Below, piece after piece: positions 1 to 7,533 of a stretch of 64,000 bases of DNA; the stretch's first letter is position 1; each line of letters begins with the position of its first letter. The DNA is from Hyphomicrobiales bacterium (lineage in GTDB: Bacteria > Pseudomonadota > Alphaproteobacteria > Rhizobiales > Rhizobiaceae), in assembly GCA_900470285.1 (NCBI GenBank), contig UCAG01000002.1, positions 1-64,000 on the forward strand, in the 5' to 3' direction. A model generated the notes under the pieces. That model had not been told where the DNA came from. It did no database searches and saw nothing but the letters and a program-made list of their open reading frames with translations. The position numbers were made by a program, and so were the translations under genes.

Positions 1-132
1 CAGCTGGTTCCAGGCTTCACAATTACTCCTGAAGTTTCCTACACCAAGTGGAAAGACACCGACAAGTATGCTACAGCTGTTCGTGGCGAAGATGCTTGGG
101 GTGGTATGATCCGCTTCCAGCGTTCTTTCTAA
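1..132 (+). CDS. Porin C-terminus (Omp2a/Omp2b-like), 5' truncated
   Basis: Frame 1 is open from the window edge to a TAA at 130-132 and encodes the last 43 residues of a protein. The segment alternates hydrophobic and polar residues, as in beta-strands, and ends in MIRFQRSF. A terminal aromatic Phe after such a strand is the usual BAM-recognition signature of outer-membrane barrels. The [11 protein letters not shown] ending closely resembles Brucella Omp2-family porins, which form general diffusion channels in the outer membrane. A strong hairpin terminator follows within 40 bp. Most of the gene lies outside the window, so the assignment rests on this tail only. Confidence 0.75.
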   Translation, partial: QLVPGFTITPEVSYTKWKDTDKYATAVRGEDAWGGMIRFQRSF

Positions 133-166
133 GTTTTACGACTTAGAACAGACCGTAAGGTTAAAG

Positions 167-203
167 AAAACCCGGCAGCTCACGCTGCCGGGTTTTCTGT
201 TTT
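167..203 (+). terminator. Rho-independent terminator after the porin gene
   Basis: CCCGGCAG (171-178) pairs with CTGCCGGG (185-192) around a 6-nt loop, extended by AAAA upstream and TTTT downstream, and is followed by a T-rich tract. It lies 35 bp after the porin stop. Confidence 0.9.
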
Positions 204-213
204 GTACGCCCTA

Positions 214-312
214 AAACGCGTCGCGTTTAATTGTATCCGCTGCACTCGCTCTGCCTCTTTGTTTTACGCCTATCGTTATCAGAAAACCGGCCCCACTTTT
301 CCGCGACATGCT
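214..312. repeat. Degenerate Rhizobiales palindromic-type intergenic repeat
   Basis: The stretch starts with the small palindrome AAACGCG-T-CGCGTTT (214-228). It continues with CCGCTGCACTCGCTCT and ends with AGAAAACCGGCCCCACTTTTCC followed by a GCGACATGCT-like end. The GAAAACCG...CACTTTTC core also occurs in the two copies at 22.9-23.0 kb and is typical of intergenic palindromic elements scattered through Brucella and Rhizobium genomes. It explains the short spurious ORF here. A weaker relative, with CCGCTGCGCTCGTTCT, is visible around 10.42-10.53 kb. Confidence 0.55.
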
Positions 313-539
313 TTAAAACTGACTTTAAATAACAAGCGGTATTTATATGTCTGGTCTTTATCCCCACGCTTTATAATGCGTGGCATTTTGTAGTCGCCGG
401 TGATCTGCTATATTTTACAGCACACTTATCCTCTGCACTGCTTTAAAACAGCTAATGATAATCAGCAGCCTTATCAGGATAAGTCAGAATGTATCAGCAT
501 TCATTTGCCCTGCCCGACACGTTTCACAAGGAGAATTAT
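313..539. other. Intergenic region upstream of the HhH membrane protein gene
   Basis: No gene is supported here. The only structure I can point to is a 14-bp dyad, CTTATC-AG-GATAAG (470-483), about 57 bp before the next start codon, with a further CTTATC near 425. It could be an operator, but I recognise no regulator for it. Confidence 0.35.
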
Positions 540-1280
540 ATGGATTTTTTACTCTGGATCGCCCTGATCGGTGTAATCGTATTCTTCCTTGGTTTAATTT
601 ACAGCAAGCTTACGACGGCAAAGGCAAAGCAACCGGCAGCAAACATTATCCCGCCTGCAACAGCAGTCACGCCCAAGAGCAAAGAGCCTGAGAAAAAACC
701 GGCTCCCGCAGCACCGGTGAATGCAAGCCCATCCAAACAAGAGAGTGCGGCACAGCCAGTCATTAAAACACCGGCTGCAACAGAAACCACAAAAGCCACG
801 CAAAAGATTGTACCGGATGCGGAACCGGTCGGCCCTGCCCATAGTCCCGTTCTTAATATTGCATCTAAAGTTGCGGAAACAAATCCTGCCGAAGCAGTTG
901 CAGCGCCCTCACCGGCAGCAGAAACACCGGCACCGCCAGCCCCTTCCGAACCGGAGCGCCTGAAGAAACCACGACAGGACAAAGCTGACGATCTGACCCA
1001 GATTTCCGGTATAGGTAACGCAATTCAGACCAAATTATATAATGCCGGTATTTTCCATTATGACCAGCTTACCGATCTGAATACGGATCAGATCACATGG
1101 CTGAACCGCACCACCGGTTTTGCCGGACGTGCTGAACGGGAAAACTGGGTTGCTCAAGCAAAGAAACTGATGAGTAAAGCTGCTGCTGCAGAAGCGCCAA
1201 AGCGTGCGGTTAAAAAAGTAACAAAACCCGCCACGGTAAAAGCCAAATCCAAACCCGCAAAGAAAACTGAAAAAGCCTGA
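540..1280 (+). CDS. Membrane-anchored helix-hairpin-helix-like domain protein
   Basis: Predicted 246 aa. The start at 540 was chosen over an upstream ATG at 489 because AAGGAG (528-533) is correctly spaced and the protein then begins with a membrane helix (about residues 3-22). A long Ala/Pro/Lys-rich linker follows (about 25-148). A compact domain (about 149-212) with the LTQISGIG pattern comes next; this fold resembles the C-terminal domain of some alphaproteobacterial L21 and NuoE-associated proteins, built on a non-specific HhH motif. The C-terminus is a Lys/Ala-rich basic tail. The arrangement suggests a cytoplasmic HhH domain tethered to the inner membrane by a flexible arm; nucleic-acid binding is possible from the HhH fold and basic tail but is unproven. 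It is followed by a bidirectional terminator. Confidence 0.75.
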   Translation: MDFLLWIALIGVIVFFLGLIYSKLTTAKAKQPAANIIPPATAVTPKSKEPEKKPAPAAPVNASPSKQESAAQPVIKTPAATETTKATQKIVPDAEPVGPAHSPVLNIASKVAETNPAEAVAAPSPAAETPAPPAPSEPERLKKPRQDKADDLTQISGIGNAIQTKLYNAGIFHYDQLTDLNTDQITWLNRTTGFAGRAERENWVAQAKKLMSKAAAAEAPKRAVKKVTKPATVKAKSKPAKKTEKA

Positions 1281-1329
1281 AGCACGTTTTGGCAGGTGTG
1301 TTGAATTCAGTGCAAAATGTAATCTTTAC

Positions 1330-1370
1330 AAAAAGACCCGCCTCAAAACTGAGGCGGGTCTTTTTATTTT
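1330..1370. terminator. Bidirectional terminator between convergent genes
   Basis: AAAAAGACCCGCCTC pairs with GAGGCGGGTCTTTTT around AAAACT. The T-run on one side and A-run on the other suit termination from both the plus-strand HhH gene and the minus-strand gene ending at 1395. Confidence 0.92.
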
Positions 1371-1394
1371 CATAGTTTAGGCCTGATAAATAGA

Positions 1395-2054
1395 TCAGGA
1401 ATTGCCCTTCAGACGTGCATTGCAAAGGCTGTAATAACCGCCGCCCTTCTGGATCCAGCGCAGACCATTCAGAGAATTCGCGCTCTTATTGGCATAATAC
1501 TGATCCAAACAGGTTTTCATACGCTGCTTGCCTTCAGTTTCAGTCGCATATTTTGCAGAAACCGCAGACGGGAATTTAACACCGCTTGGCGCAGCAACAG
1601 TCGGAGCTGCCGGCTCTTTTGTTGATACGGATGTTACTTTTTCAGGGTCAGCACCAGGGCCGCATTCAGCCTTACGGAAAGCATTCCATTTCAGACCTGT
1701 CGCCAGACCTGTTTCCTGTGCTGCTTTATATTTTGCAGAGCACTGCTGCATTGTCAGACCCTTAGCGGCATCTGCGCTATCAGCAGCAGGAGCTTGTTTG
1801 GCAGGCTTTGCAGCAGTTGTTGCCGGTTTCGCCGGAGCAGCCGGTGCCGGAGTTGCAGCCGCATCAGTACCGCACTGCGCTTTACGGAAATCATTCCATT
1901 TCATCGTACCGAGCGTACCGGCATCTTTTGCAGCCTGATATTTCGTGCTGCATTCTGCCATTGTCAGCGCACTTGCTGGTGAAGACAGCACAAAGACGGC
2001 CATTCCTGTCAGCAATGCTGCACCGCCAAGGCGGCTGAGAGTTTGAATTTTCAT
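1395..2054 (-). CDS. Secreted protein with repeated Cys/Trp modules
   Basis: 219 aa with an N-terminal signal peptide (about residues 1-29, cleavage after SPASA). The mature part has two clear copies of a module of about 33 residues (about 30-62 and 98-131). The pattern is LTM-xx-C-S-x-K-Y-x-A-A, then a short spacer, K-W-N-x-F-R-K-A-x-C-G. A third, diverged module lies at the C-terminus (about 175-215). Low-complexity Ala/Pro linkers separate the modules. Each clear copy has two cysteines, suggesting an intramodule disulfide in the periplasm. AGGAG precedes the ATG with normal spacing. Homologues occur as hypothetical secreted proteins in Rhizobiales, and I do not know a function. A possible weak -35 (TTGACA, minus strand 2109-2104) lies upstream. 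Confidence 0.8.
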   Translation of the reverse strand: MKIQTLSRLGGAALLTGMAVFVLSSPASALTMAECSTKYQAAKDAGTLGTMKWNDFRKAQCGTDAAATPAPAAPAKPATTAAKPAKQAPAADSADAAKGLTMQQCSAKYKAAQETGLATGLKWNAFRKAECGPGADPEKVTSVSTKEPAAPTVAAPSGVKFPSAVSAKYATETEGKQRMKTCLDQYYANKSANSLNGLRWIQKGGGYYSLCNARLKGNS

Positions 2055-2575
2055 CTCTGTTCTCCTGATTAGGTTTTAAAACACTGTGCCTAAAGCGTTT
2101 TTCTGTCAATATCGTATAATATTCCGCACGCAAAACCTTTTCACAATTTCTGAAAAGTGTTGACGCGTTGTGAGACAGCATCGTGATTGTTTATATTGTA
2201 GCCCTCAAACATAGCATTTTTATAATATGCTGAGATGCAACAAATTATAAATCAGATGCATTCTTGCGCAGTAAATCACGCTCAAATGCCCTTTTTAACT
2301 TGGCTTATACATATTCTCCCTAACCACCGCATCTTTGCCTCAGGCATAATATCCGCGCAATTATTGGCATATAAAAAGCCGGATTTTGCTTATAAATCGC
2401 TATTGCCGGACTAAAAATAACAATTTTCTCACCGCTGATTTTGCACAGATTATCGGCTAAATAATGCCTGAAGCAGAGATCAATGAAGGCTCTGCTGTTT
2501 TTCAGTTTTCTTTTAAACAATATCCTGTCCGACGTTTAAAATACGCCGCAGCAGCATGTTGCAGGGTCTTTTTTC
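2055..2575. other. A+T-rich divergent intergenic region
   Basis: This 520-bp region separates two divergent genes and must hold both promoters. I see no convincing ORF, RNA gene or strong hairpin in it; short ORFs here lack ribosome-binding sites and resemblance to any family. Confidence 0.5.
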
Positions 2576-3226
2576 ATGGCTGAAGTCACAACTCCGGATG
2601 CGATTCCGGCTCTATCACCAATATCTGTGACCGAGAGACACCGCTTCTATGAAGATGTTGTGGCGATGCTGATCGGCACCAGCTTTGTAAGCCTCGGACT
2701 AACTCTTTATGCGCAAGCCAAACTGATGACCGGCAGCACAGCCGGTGTGGCTCTTCTCGTGCATTATGCAACCAACTGGCAGTTTGCTCTGGTATTTTTC
2801 CTGATCAACCTGCCTTTTTATTATCTGGCTATCAAGCGCATGGGCTGGCGCTTCACAATCCGCACCTTTGTGGCGGTAGCACTGATGTCGCTCTTTACGC
2901 GGCTGTTCCCGATGTGGGTGGATTTCTCCAACCTGCAACCGGTTTTTGCAGCTTTTATGGGCGGCACTCTGATGGGAATGGGCGTGCTTGCCCTGTTCCG
3001 CCACCGTGCCGGTGTCGGCGGCATCAATATTCTGGCTCTTTATTTGCAGGATAATTACAATATCCGCGCAGGCTGGTCGCAGCTTACTCTGGATCTGCTA
3101 CTGATGGCTGTATCGCTGTTTTACCTGTCCCCGCAACAGGTTGCGATTTCGCTGATCGGCGCTGTGGTCATGAATGTTATTATTGCAATCAACCACAAGC
3201 CCGGCAGGTATCTGGCTACAAGTTAG
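2576..3226 (+). CDS. YitT/DUF161-family multipass membrane protein
   Basis: 216 aa. After a cytoplasmic N-terminus of about 25 residues there are five to six hydrophobic helices. The first carries a pattern typical of the YitT family (SLGLTLYAQAKLMTGSTAG) and a later one has a glycine-rich MGGTLMGMGV stretch followed by RHRAGVGGINIL. The size fits the single-domain YitT form, without the C-terminal DUF2179 domain of larger members. It acts in the inner membrane; the transported substrate of this family is not established. It is divergent from the secreted-protein gene and convergent with the small Sel1-like gene, ending 20 bp from it. Confidence 0.8.
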   Translation: MAEVTTPDAIPALSPISVTERHRFYEDVVAMLIGTSFVSLGLTLYAQAKLMTGSTAGVALLVHYATNWQFALVFFLINLPFYYLAIKRMGWRFTIRTFVAVALMSLFTRLFPMWVDFSNLQPVFAAFMGGTLMGMGVLALFRHRAGVGGINILALYLQDNYNIRAGWSQLTLDLLLMAVSLFYLSPQQVAISLIGAVVMNVIIAINHKPGRYLATS

Positions 3227-3245
3227 AAGAAACCGGATGGCGGGA

Positions 3246-3506
3246 TCAGTGACGCGCCATCCATTCGCGTGCCTCACGCAGGGCACGTACCAGTTCCGGC
3301 TTGCTCATCATTTCTGACAATTTACTACGCATCGGCAGAGCGCGGTCATCACCGCGGATGGCAGCAATATTAAACCATTTATAGGCCTCGATACGATCTG
3401 CCACGCAATCACGCCCTGCATAATACATCATGCCGGTTTCAAACAGCATTTCGGCCTGCATGGCATTGATATTATTCTCTGACTTCGTGCTGAAACGTGC
3501 AAACAT
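3246..3506 (-). CDS. Small Sel1-repeat-like protein
   Basis: 86 aa. The central segment (about residues 20-60) reads LFETGMMYYAGR...AYKWFNIAAIRGDDRA, which is one Sel1-like alpha-helical repeat (G-x-x-Y, then A-x-K-W-x-x-x-A). The C-terminal half is charged and helical. No signal peptide or membrane segment is seen. AGGA with eight-base spacing supports the ATG. Single-repeat proteins of this kind are common in Rhizobiales and probably act as small protein-binding modules; no specific role can be assigned. A GGATGGCG/CGCCATCC dyad spans its last codons. Confidence 0.75.
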   Translation of the reverse strand: MFARFSTKSENNINAMQAEMLFETGMMYYAGRDCVADRIEAYKWFNIAAIRGDDRALPMRSKLSEMMSKPELVRALREAREWMARH

Positions 3507-3849
3507 TGTTCTTATCCTGTCCTGTTAAACTGCGGTCCGCTTAAAGCCGGAAAGGCCGTGCAGATCTCTGCTGTTGTTATGAACAAGATGACGGAAAGAG
3601 TTGAAACCGCCGTTAAATACCATCCTTAACGGCCAATCAACAAAATCCCAATAATGGGTAAATATCAGAATTCATTAAGAATAACTCTGCCGGTTTTGCG
3701 GGACTTCTGCAAAAATCACGGTTTTTATGCGCAAGAAAATTTAAACCTGCCGCTAACCAATAATCACATCAGCTGGTTACGATGTGTAAAAGCGGTGCGA
3801 TTGCCACAGCGCAAAATCGGCTCTTTTCAAGTGTCATTCTTTGGATTAC
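3507..3849. other. Intergenic region, no gene recognised
   Basis: About 340 bp between the Sel1-like gene and the DUF2147 gene. A reading frame entering from about 3654 runs into the DUF2147 gene in another frame and shows no family resemblance. No terminator or RNA gene was recognised. Confidence 0.4.
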
Positions 3850-3867
3850 GTTTACGTGAGCGTAAAC
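3850..3867. promoter_or_regulatory. Perfect dyad upstream of the DUF2147 gene, MerR-type operator candidate
   Basis: GTTTACG-TGAG-CGTAAAC is a perfect 7-bp inverted repeat with a 4-bp centre, ending 39 bp before the DUF2147 start codon. TTTACG/CGTAAA half-sites are typical of several MerR-family regulators in Proteobacteria. The regulator is unknown. Confidence 0.5.
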
Positions 3868-3906
3868 AATATGCCATCACATATTACGCATCTTCGGGAG
3901 GAACTG

Positions 3907-4251
3907 ATGAAGAAAATCTTGTTTGCAATGACAGCCCTGACACTGTCGTTCGGCCCTGCTCTGGCAGCGGAACCAATTGTCGGCACGTGGAAACGCACAT
4001 CCGGCACTATCATTGAATATAAAAGCTGCGGCGGCGAGGATTATTGCGGCACCGTGCTGAACGGTGAGTATAAAGGCAAATCCATCGGCAAGATGAACGG
4101 TAAAGACGGCAGCTATAAAGGCACTGTCAATAAGCTTGACGAAGGCAAGACCTATTCCGGCAAAGCCAGTGTCAGCGGCAGCACTTTATCGCTGGCCGGT
4201 TGTGTGGCAGGCGGACTGATCTGCAAGACCGAAAAACTGGCACGCCAGTAA
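3907..4251 (+). CDS. DUF2147 family secreted protein
   Basis: 114 aa. The start at 3907 is preceded by GGGAGGA and gives a clean signal peptide (MKKILFAMTALTLSF...ALA, about residues 1-20). The mature protein has the DUF2147 pattern: an early G-x-W (IVGTWKR), a Cys pair in SCGGEDYCG, a central Gly/Lys-rich set of short beta-strands, and late cysteines in LAGCVAGGLIC. The family is a small periplasmic or cell-surface beta-barrel of unknown function. This copy is near the lower end of the family's size range. A perfect dyad lies in its promoter region and an intrinsic terminator follows. Confidence 0.85.
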   Translation: MKKILFAMTALTLSFGPALAAEPIVGTWKRTSGTIIEYKSCGGEDYCGTVLNGEYKGKSIGKMNGKDGSYKGTVNKLDEGKTYSGKASVSGSTLSLAGCVAGGLICKTEKLARQ

Positions 4252-4261
4252 GACAAATGAA

Positions 4262-4300
4262 AAGCGTTGCGGATGATGATCGCGCAACGCTTTGTTTTAT
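4262..4300. terminator. Terminator between DUF2147 and GST genes
   Basis: AAAGCGTTGCG (4262-4272) pairs perfectly with CGCAACGCTTT (4284-4294) and is followed by GTTTTA. It is placed between convergent genes and is probably used in both directions. Confidence 0.85.
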
Positions 4301-4302
4301 AG

Positions 4303-5022
4303 TCAGCGCGCTTTCTGATTAAACAAAACGCTCTGCGCAGCTTTATCCGTAGCAAGATTGCTCTTCTCACGCTCGGCTTTGCCTAGTTCCATACCGCGCT
4401 GCACCGCTGCACGGGCTGTGACCGCTTCGTACCAGCGTTTCAGATTCGGGAAATCTTCCAGCTTCTGGTCATAGTTTTTATAGGCACTGATCCAGCCCAC
4501 ACAGGCCATATCCGCAATGGAATAATCACCGGCAATATAATCGCGGCCTTCAAGCTGGCGGTTCAGCACGCCGTAGAGCCGGTTCACTTCATTCGTATAG
4601 CGGTTAATACCATATTCGACCTTTTCCGGTGCATAGACACGGAAATGTCCTGCCTGACCGGACATTGGTCCAAGACCGCCCATCTGCCACATCAGCCATT
4701 CATCGACGGCTACGCGCTTGCGTTCATCAGCCGGATAAAATTTACCGAATTTACGCCCCAGATATTGCAGAATAGCGCCGGATTCAAAAACCGAAATCGG
4801 CTGGCCGTCCGGCCCTTCGGGGTCAATAATCGCTGGCATACGGTTATTCGGTGCGATTTTCAGAAATGACGGCTCAAACTGATCGCCTTTACCGATATTC
4901 ACATATTTCACTTCATAAGGAACACCCAGTTCCTCCAGCATGATGCTGATCTTCCAGCCGTTTGGCGTCGGCCAGTAATAAAGTTCAATCGGCTTCGTCT
5001 GGGTTTTAGGATCGGCACTCAT
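4303..5022 (-). CDS. Glutathione S-transferase, YfcG/YghU-like disulfide-bond oxidoreductase
   Basis: 239 aa from the ATG at 5022, which follows AGGAG with a 10-base gap; upstream codons are less likely. The N-terminal thioredoxin-like half starts IELYYWPTPNGWKISIMLEEL, typical of the nu-class YfcG/YghU group (T-P-N-G in place of a catalytic Ser/Tyr). It contains NNRMPAI (cis-Pro) and FESGAILQYL (the glutathione gamma-glutamyl-binding E-S). The C-terminal helical half has the DYSIADMACVGW capping-box pattern. Such enzymes bind two glutathiones and reduce disulfides or organic peroxides in the cytoplasm. The gene appears monocistronic. Confidence 0.9.
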   Translation of the reverse strand: MSADPKTQTKPIELYYWPTPNGWKISIMLEELGVPYEVKYVNIGKGDQFEPSFLKIAPNNRMPAIIDPEGPDGQPISVFESGAILQYLGRKFGKFYPADERKRVAVDEWLMWQMGGLGPMSGQAGHFRVYAPEKVEYGINRYTNEVNRLYGVLNRQLEGRDYIAGDYSIADMACVGWISAYKNYDQKLEDFPNLKRWYEAVTARAAVQRGMELGKAEREKSNLATDKAAQSVLFNQKAR

Positions 5023-5040
5023 AGAGATCTGCTCCTGACT

Positions 5041-5142
5041 AGAGCGCCGGAGCCCCGTCGGGCGCACAAAAATCGCTCTAACACTTTAAAATGAGAGCAT
5101 AATTTCAACTGGAACTGATTCAAGTTTAAGAAATTATGCTCT
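5041..5142. repeat. RIME-type two-module palindromic repeat
   Basis: Module 1 is AGAGCG (5041-5046)...CGCTCT (5074-5079). Module 2 is AGAGCATAATTTC (5094-5106)...GAAATTATGCTCT (5130-5142), a perfect 13-bp inverted repeat. They are joined by AACACTTTAAAATG. The same two modules and linker occur in opposite orientation at 11.64-11.74 kb, and module 1 alone at 54.05 and 58.40 kb. Confidence 0.8.
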
Positions 5143-5429
5143 GGTTAAACCGGTAAGGACAAACAGCATGATTATGTGCGTGATTGTCCGGCAATAAACA
5201 ATATATAGTCATGACTACAGATTAGGCAATCCATAAAACCAAATTTCGTTTCACGTTGAAAAATATATGCTTAATGCAATTTCAGGAATTTGAACGCCCG
5301 ATGAACGTCCCTCTCAGCAAGAGTTCAGCCCGCGACCGTTAGTTTACGGATAACAGGATCATTCCTGACCAGACCGTGTCGCACATTATCATATCCGCAG
5401 CGACATGTTCGACCAAAGGGGGCTAAGCG

Positions 5430-5633
5430 ATGTTGTATCACCGGTTTACCATTATCAGCCTGTTCGCACTCGGCACGGTATTTCTCAGCCTGTTGCTGAT
5501 GAATGAAAATCATACAAACCGCACCGGTCATCTGGCTCAGACATTATCGCATTCTTTCCTGAAAACCGAAATCTCCCGCCCTGCACAAGCCGTTACACTC
5601 ACAAAATCACAGGAAAAGGAGATGCTGCCATGA
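5430..5633 (+). CDS. Small membrane-anchored protein, unknown
   Basis: 67 aa. The N-terminus has one hydrophobic helix (about residues 5-24, HRFTIISLFALGTVFLSLLL), followed by a polar segment with no family I recognise. An AAAGGGGG tract sits before the ATG. Its stop overlaps the start of the next small gene (ATGA), which supports translation of both and translational coupling. Together they form a two-gene unit between a RIME repeat and amn. No function is proposed. Confidence 0.5.
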   Translation: MLYHRFTIISLFALGTVFLSLLLMNENHTNRTGHLAQTLSHSFLKTEISRPAQAVTLTKSQEKEMLP

Positions 5634-5806
5634 TGTCCGCGAATTTTCTCAGCACTCTGACCGACACATGTTATCTCGCCATGCGCATTGCGGTGTTCAG
5701 CTTATTCTTCGTAGCGCCTGTTGCTGCTTTTACCGGCATTGCAGCGAATACCGGCGGAAAAGTTACAGCAACCGGTCTGGTTCTTGTTGTCAGCCTGCAG
5801 AAATAA
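5630..5806 (+). CDS. Very small membrane protein (58 aa), coupled to the upstream ORF
   Basis: 58 aa. The ATG at 5630 overlaps the previous stop codon in ATGA and is preceded by AGGAG inside the upstream ORF. The product is mostly hydrophobic: a helix at about residues 15-40 (LAMRIAVFSLFFVAPVAAF) and a second short one at the C-terminus (VTATGLVLVVSL). The RIAVFSLFFVAPVAA part could also act as a signal or anchor sequence. It is not recognised as a known family; the overlap and ribosome-binding site are the main evidence that it is real. Confidence 0.5.
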   Translation: MMSANFLSTLTDTCYLAMRIAVFSLFFVAPVAAFTGIAANTGGKVTATGLVLVVSLQK

Positions 5807-5892
5807 TTCCCGCGTTTAACCATTCTGCAAAACCGGAGCCACAGCATAAAGCTTGCCATATAAACTGTAAGAATTCCGGCTTATAGTAGCGC

Positions 5893-7419
5893 ATGAGCAA
5901 AAGAATCGACACTTTTTCGGGCAACCCTGTTTCAGATCTGATTTCTGCGGGCATAGCCATACCGGAGCCAGTCGCTCCTCAATCATTTACGGATGCCCGC
6001 GCTGCGGTTGACGCATTGCGTGCTCTCTATGACCGGAATACTGCCTTTCTGCGCGATGCCTTTCATAAGGTTGCCAAAGGCGAAGTCGCACCGCAGCGTT
6101 TCCGCGCGTTCTACCCTGAGCTTTGCTTTTCAACTGCCAGCTTCGCTCATGTGGATACGCGCCTGGCCTATGGCCATGTGAGCCTGCCAGGTGAATATGC
6201 CACCACGCTGACCCGTCCCGATCTTTTTGACAGCTACCTGATGGAACAAATCCGTCTGCTGATTAAAAATCATGGTGTGCCGGTCACCGTTCAGGAATCC
6301 ACCACACCGATCCCGCTGCATTTTGCCTTTCTGGAAGGCACCTATGTAGAATCATCTGTATCCGATGCTTTCAAATATCCGCTGCGTGATATGTTTGATG
6401 TACCGGATCTCGGCAATACCGATGACAGTATCGCCAATGGTGATACCGAGTTCCAGACTTTGGAAGTCATGCCGCTGGCACCATTTACCGGTCAGCGTGT
6501 GGATTATTCTTTGCAACGCCTGTCGCATTACACCGCGACCAGCCCGTCGCATTTCCAGAACTATGTGCTTTTCACAAACTATCAATTCTATATGGACGAG
6601 TTCTGCACCTATGCCCGCAAACTAATGGCAGAAGGCGGCGGCGGTTTCACCAAATTTGTTGAACCGGGCAACCTGATTACCTTTGCCGGTAACAACTCCC
6701 CTTCACAAGGTGCAGAACCTGCGCGCCTGCCACAAATGCCGGCTTATCATCTGGTCAAGCCGGATGGTTCGGGCATTACAATGGTCAATATCGGTGTTGG
6801 CCCGTCCAATGCCAAAACCATTACCGATCATATTGCCGTATTGCGCCCGCATGCATGGCTGATGCTTGGCCACTGCGCCGGTTTGCGCAACAGCCAGCAG
6901 CTCGGCGATTATGTGCTTGCTCATGCTTATGTGCGTGAGGATCATGTTCTTGATGATGATCTGCCGATCTGGGTGCCGATCCCTGCACTGGCAGAAATTC
7001 AGGTTGCTCTGGAAGATGCGGTGGAGGAAATCACCGGTCTTGAGGGCTATGAACTGAAACGCATCATGCGTACCGGCACCGTTGCCACGATTGACAACCG
7101 TAACTGGGAATTGCGTGATCAGCGCGGCCCTGTACAGCGGCTCTCCCAGTCCCGCGCTGTGGCTTTGGATATGGAATCTGCCACGATCGCGGCCAATGGC
7201 TTCCGCTTCCGCGTGCCTTACGGTACTTTGCTCTGTGTGTCTGACAAGCCGCTGCATGGCGAGCTGAAATTGCCGGGCATGGCGACCGACTTCTACAAGA
7301 AACAGGTTGCACAGCATTTGCAGATCGGCATCCGCGCAATGGAAAAAATTGCTGCCATGCCGCAAGACCGTCTGCATTCACGCAAATTGCGCAGCTTCTT
7401 CGAGACTGCATTCCAGTAA
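5893..7419 (+). CDS. amn: AMP nucleosidase
   Basis: 508 aa, matching the long proteobacterial AMP nucleosidases. The enzyme hydrolyses AMP to adenine and ribose 5-phosphate in the cytoplasm and helps set adenylate levels. The N-terminal regulatory domain spans about residues 1-180. The C-terminal nucleoside-phosphorylase-like domain shows MVNIGVGPSNAKTITDH, WLMLGHCAGLR and VALDMESATIAANGFRFRVPYGTLLCVSD, the last containing the D-x-E-S base/ribose-binding signature. No strong ribosome-binding site precedes the ATG. The gene is followed by a 13-bp perfect hairpin. Confidence 0.95.
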   Translation: MSKRIDTFSGNPVSDLISAGIAIPEPVAPQSFTDARAAVDALRALYDRNTAFLRDAFHKVAKGEVAPQRFRAFYPELCFSTASFAHVDTRLAYGHVSLPGEYATTLTRPDLFDSYLMEQIRLLIKNHGVPVTVQESTTPIPLHFAFLEGTYVESSVSDAFKYPLRDMFDVPDLGNTDDSIANGDTEFQTLEVMPLAPFTGQRVDYSLQRLSHYTATSPSHFQNYVLFTNYQFYMDEFCTYARKLMAEGGGGFTKFVEPGNLITFAGNNSPSQGAEPARLPQMPAYHLVKPDGSGITMVNIGVGPSNAKTITDHIAVLRPHAWLMLGHCAGLRNSQQLGDYVLAHAYVREDHVLDDDLPIWVPIPALAEIQVALEDAVEEITGLEGYELKRIMRTGTVATIDNRNWELRDQRGPVQRLSQSRAVALDMESATIAANGFRFRVPYGTLLCVSDKPLHGELKLPGMATDFYKKQVAQHLQIGIRAMEKIAAMPQDRLHSRKLRSFFETAFQ

Positions 7420-7432
7420 ACGCTTCAATCAA

Positions 7433-7464
7433 CACTGCTCTGCAAGATTGTTTGCAGAGCAGTG
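7433..7464. other. Strong perfect hairpin downstream of amn
   Basis: CACTGCTCTGCAA (7433-7445) pairs perfectly with TTGCAGAGCAGTG (7452-7464) around GATTGT. It is not followed by a T-tract, so it may be an RNA-stabilising or attenuator-like structure, or a weak terminator, between amn and the following gene. Confidence 0.6.
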
Positions 7465-7533
7465 CGCCTTGATAAAGCTGCTTTTCACAGCCAACAGTGC
7501 TGTCATTCTTGTTTCTCTTGCTCTGTGGTCTCC

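Noticed and set aside
202-393. 63-codon ORF after the porin terminator
   Set aside because: It lies in a palindromic repeat and terminator tail, with no ribosome-binding site.
3654-4016. 120-codon ORF before and into DUF2147
   Set aside because: It overlaps the DUF2147 gene in another frame and contains its promoter dyad.
6703-7377. 224-codon minus-strand ORF inside amn
   Set aside because: Shadow of amn.
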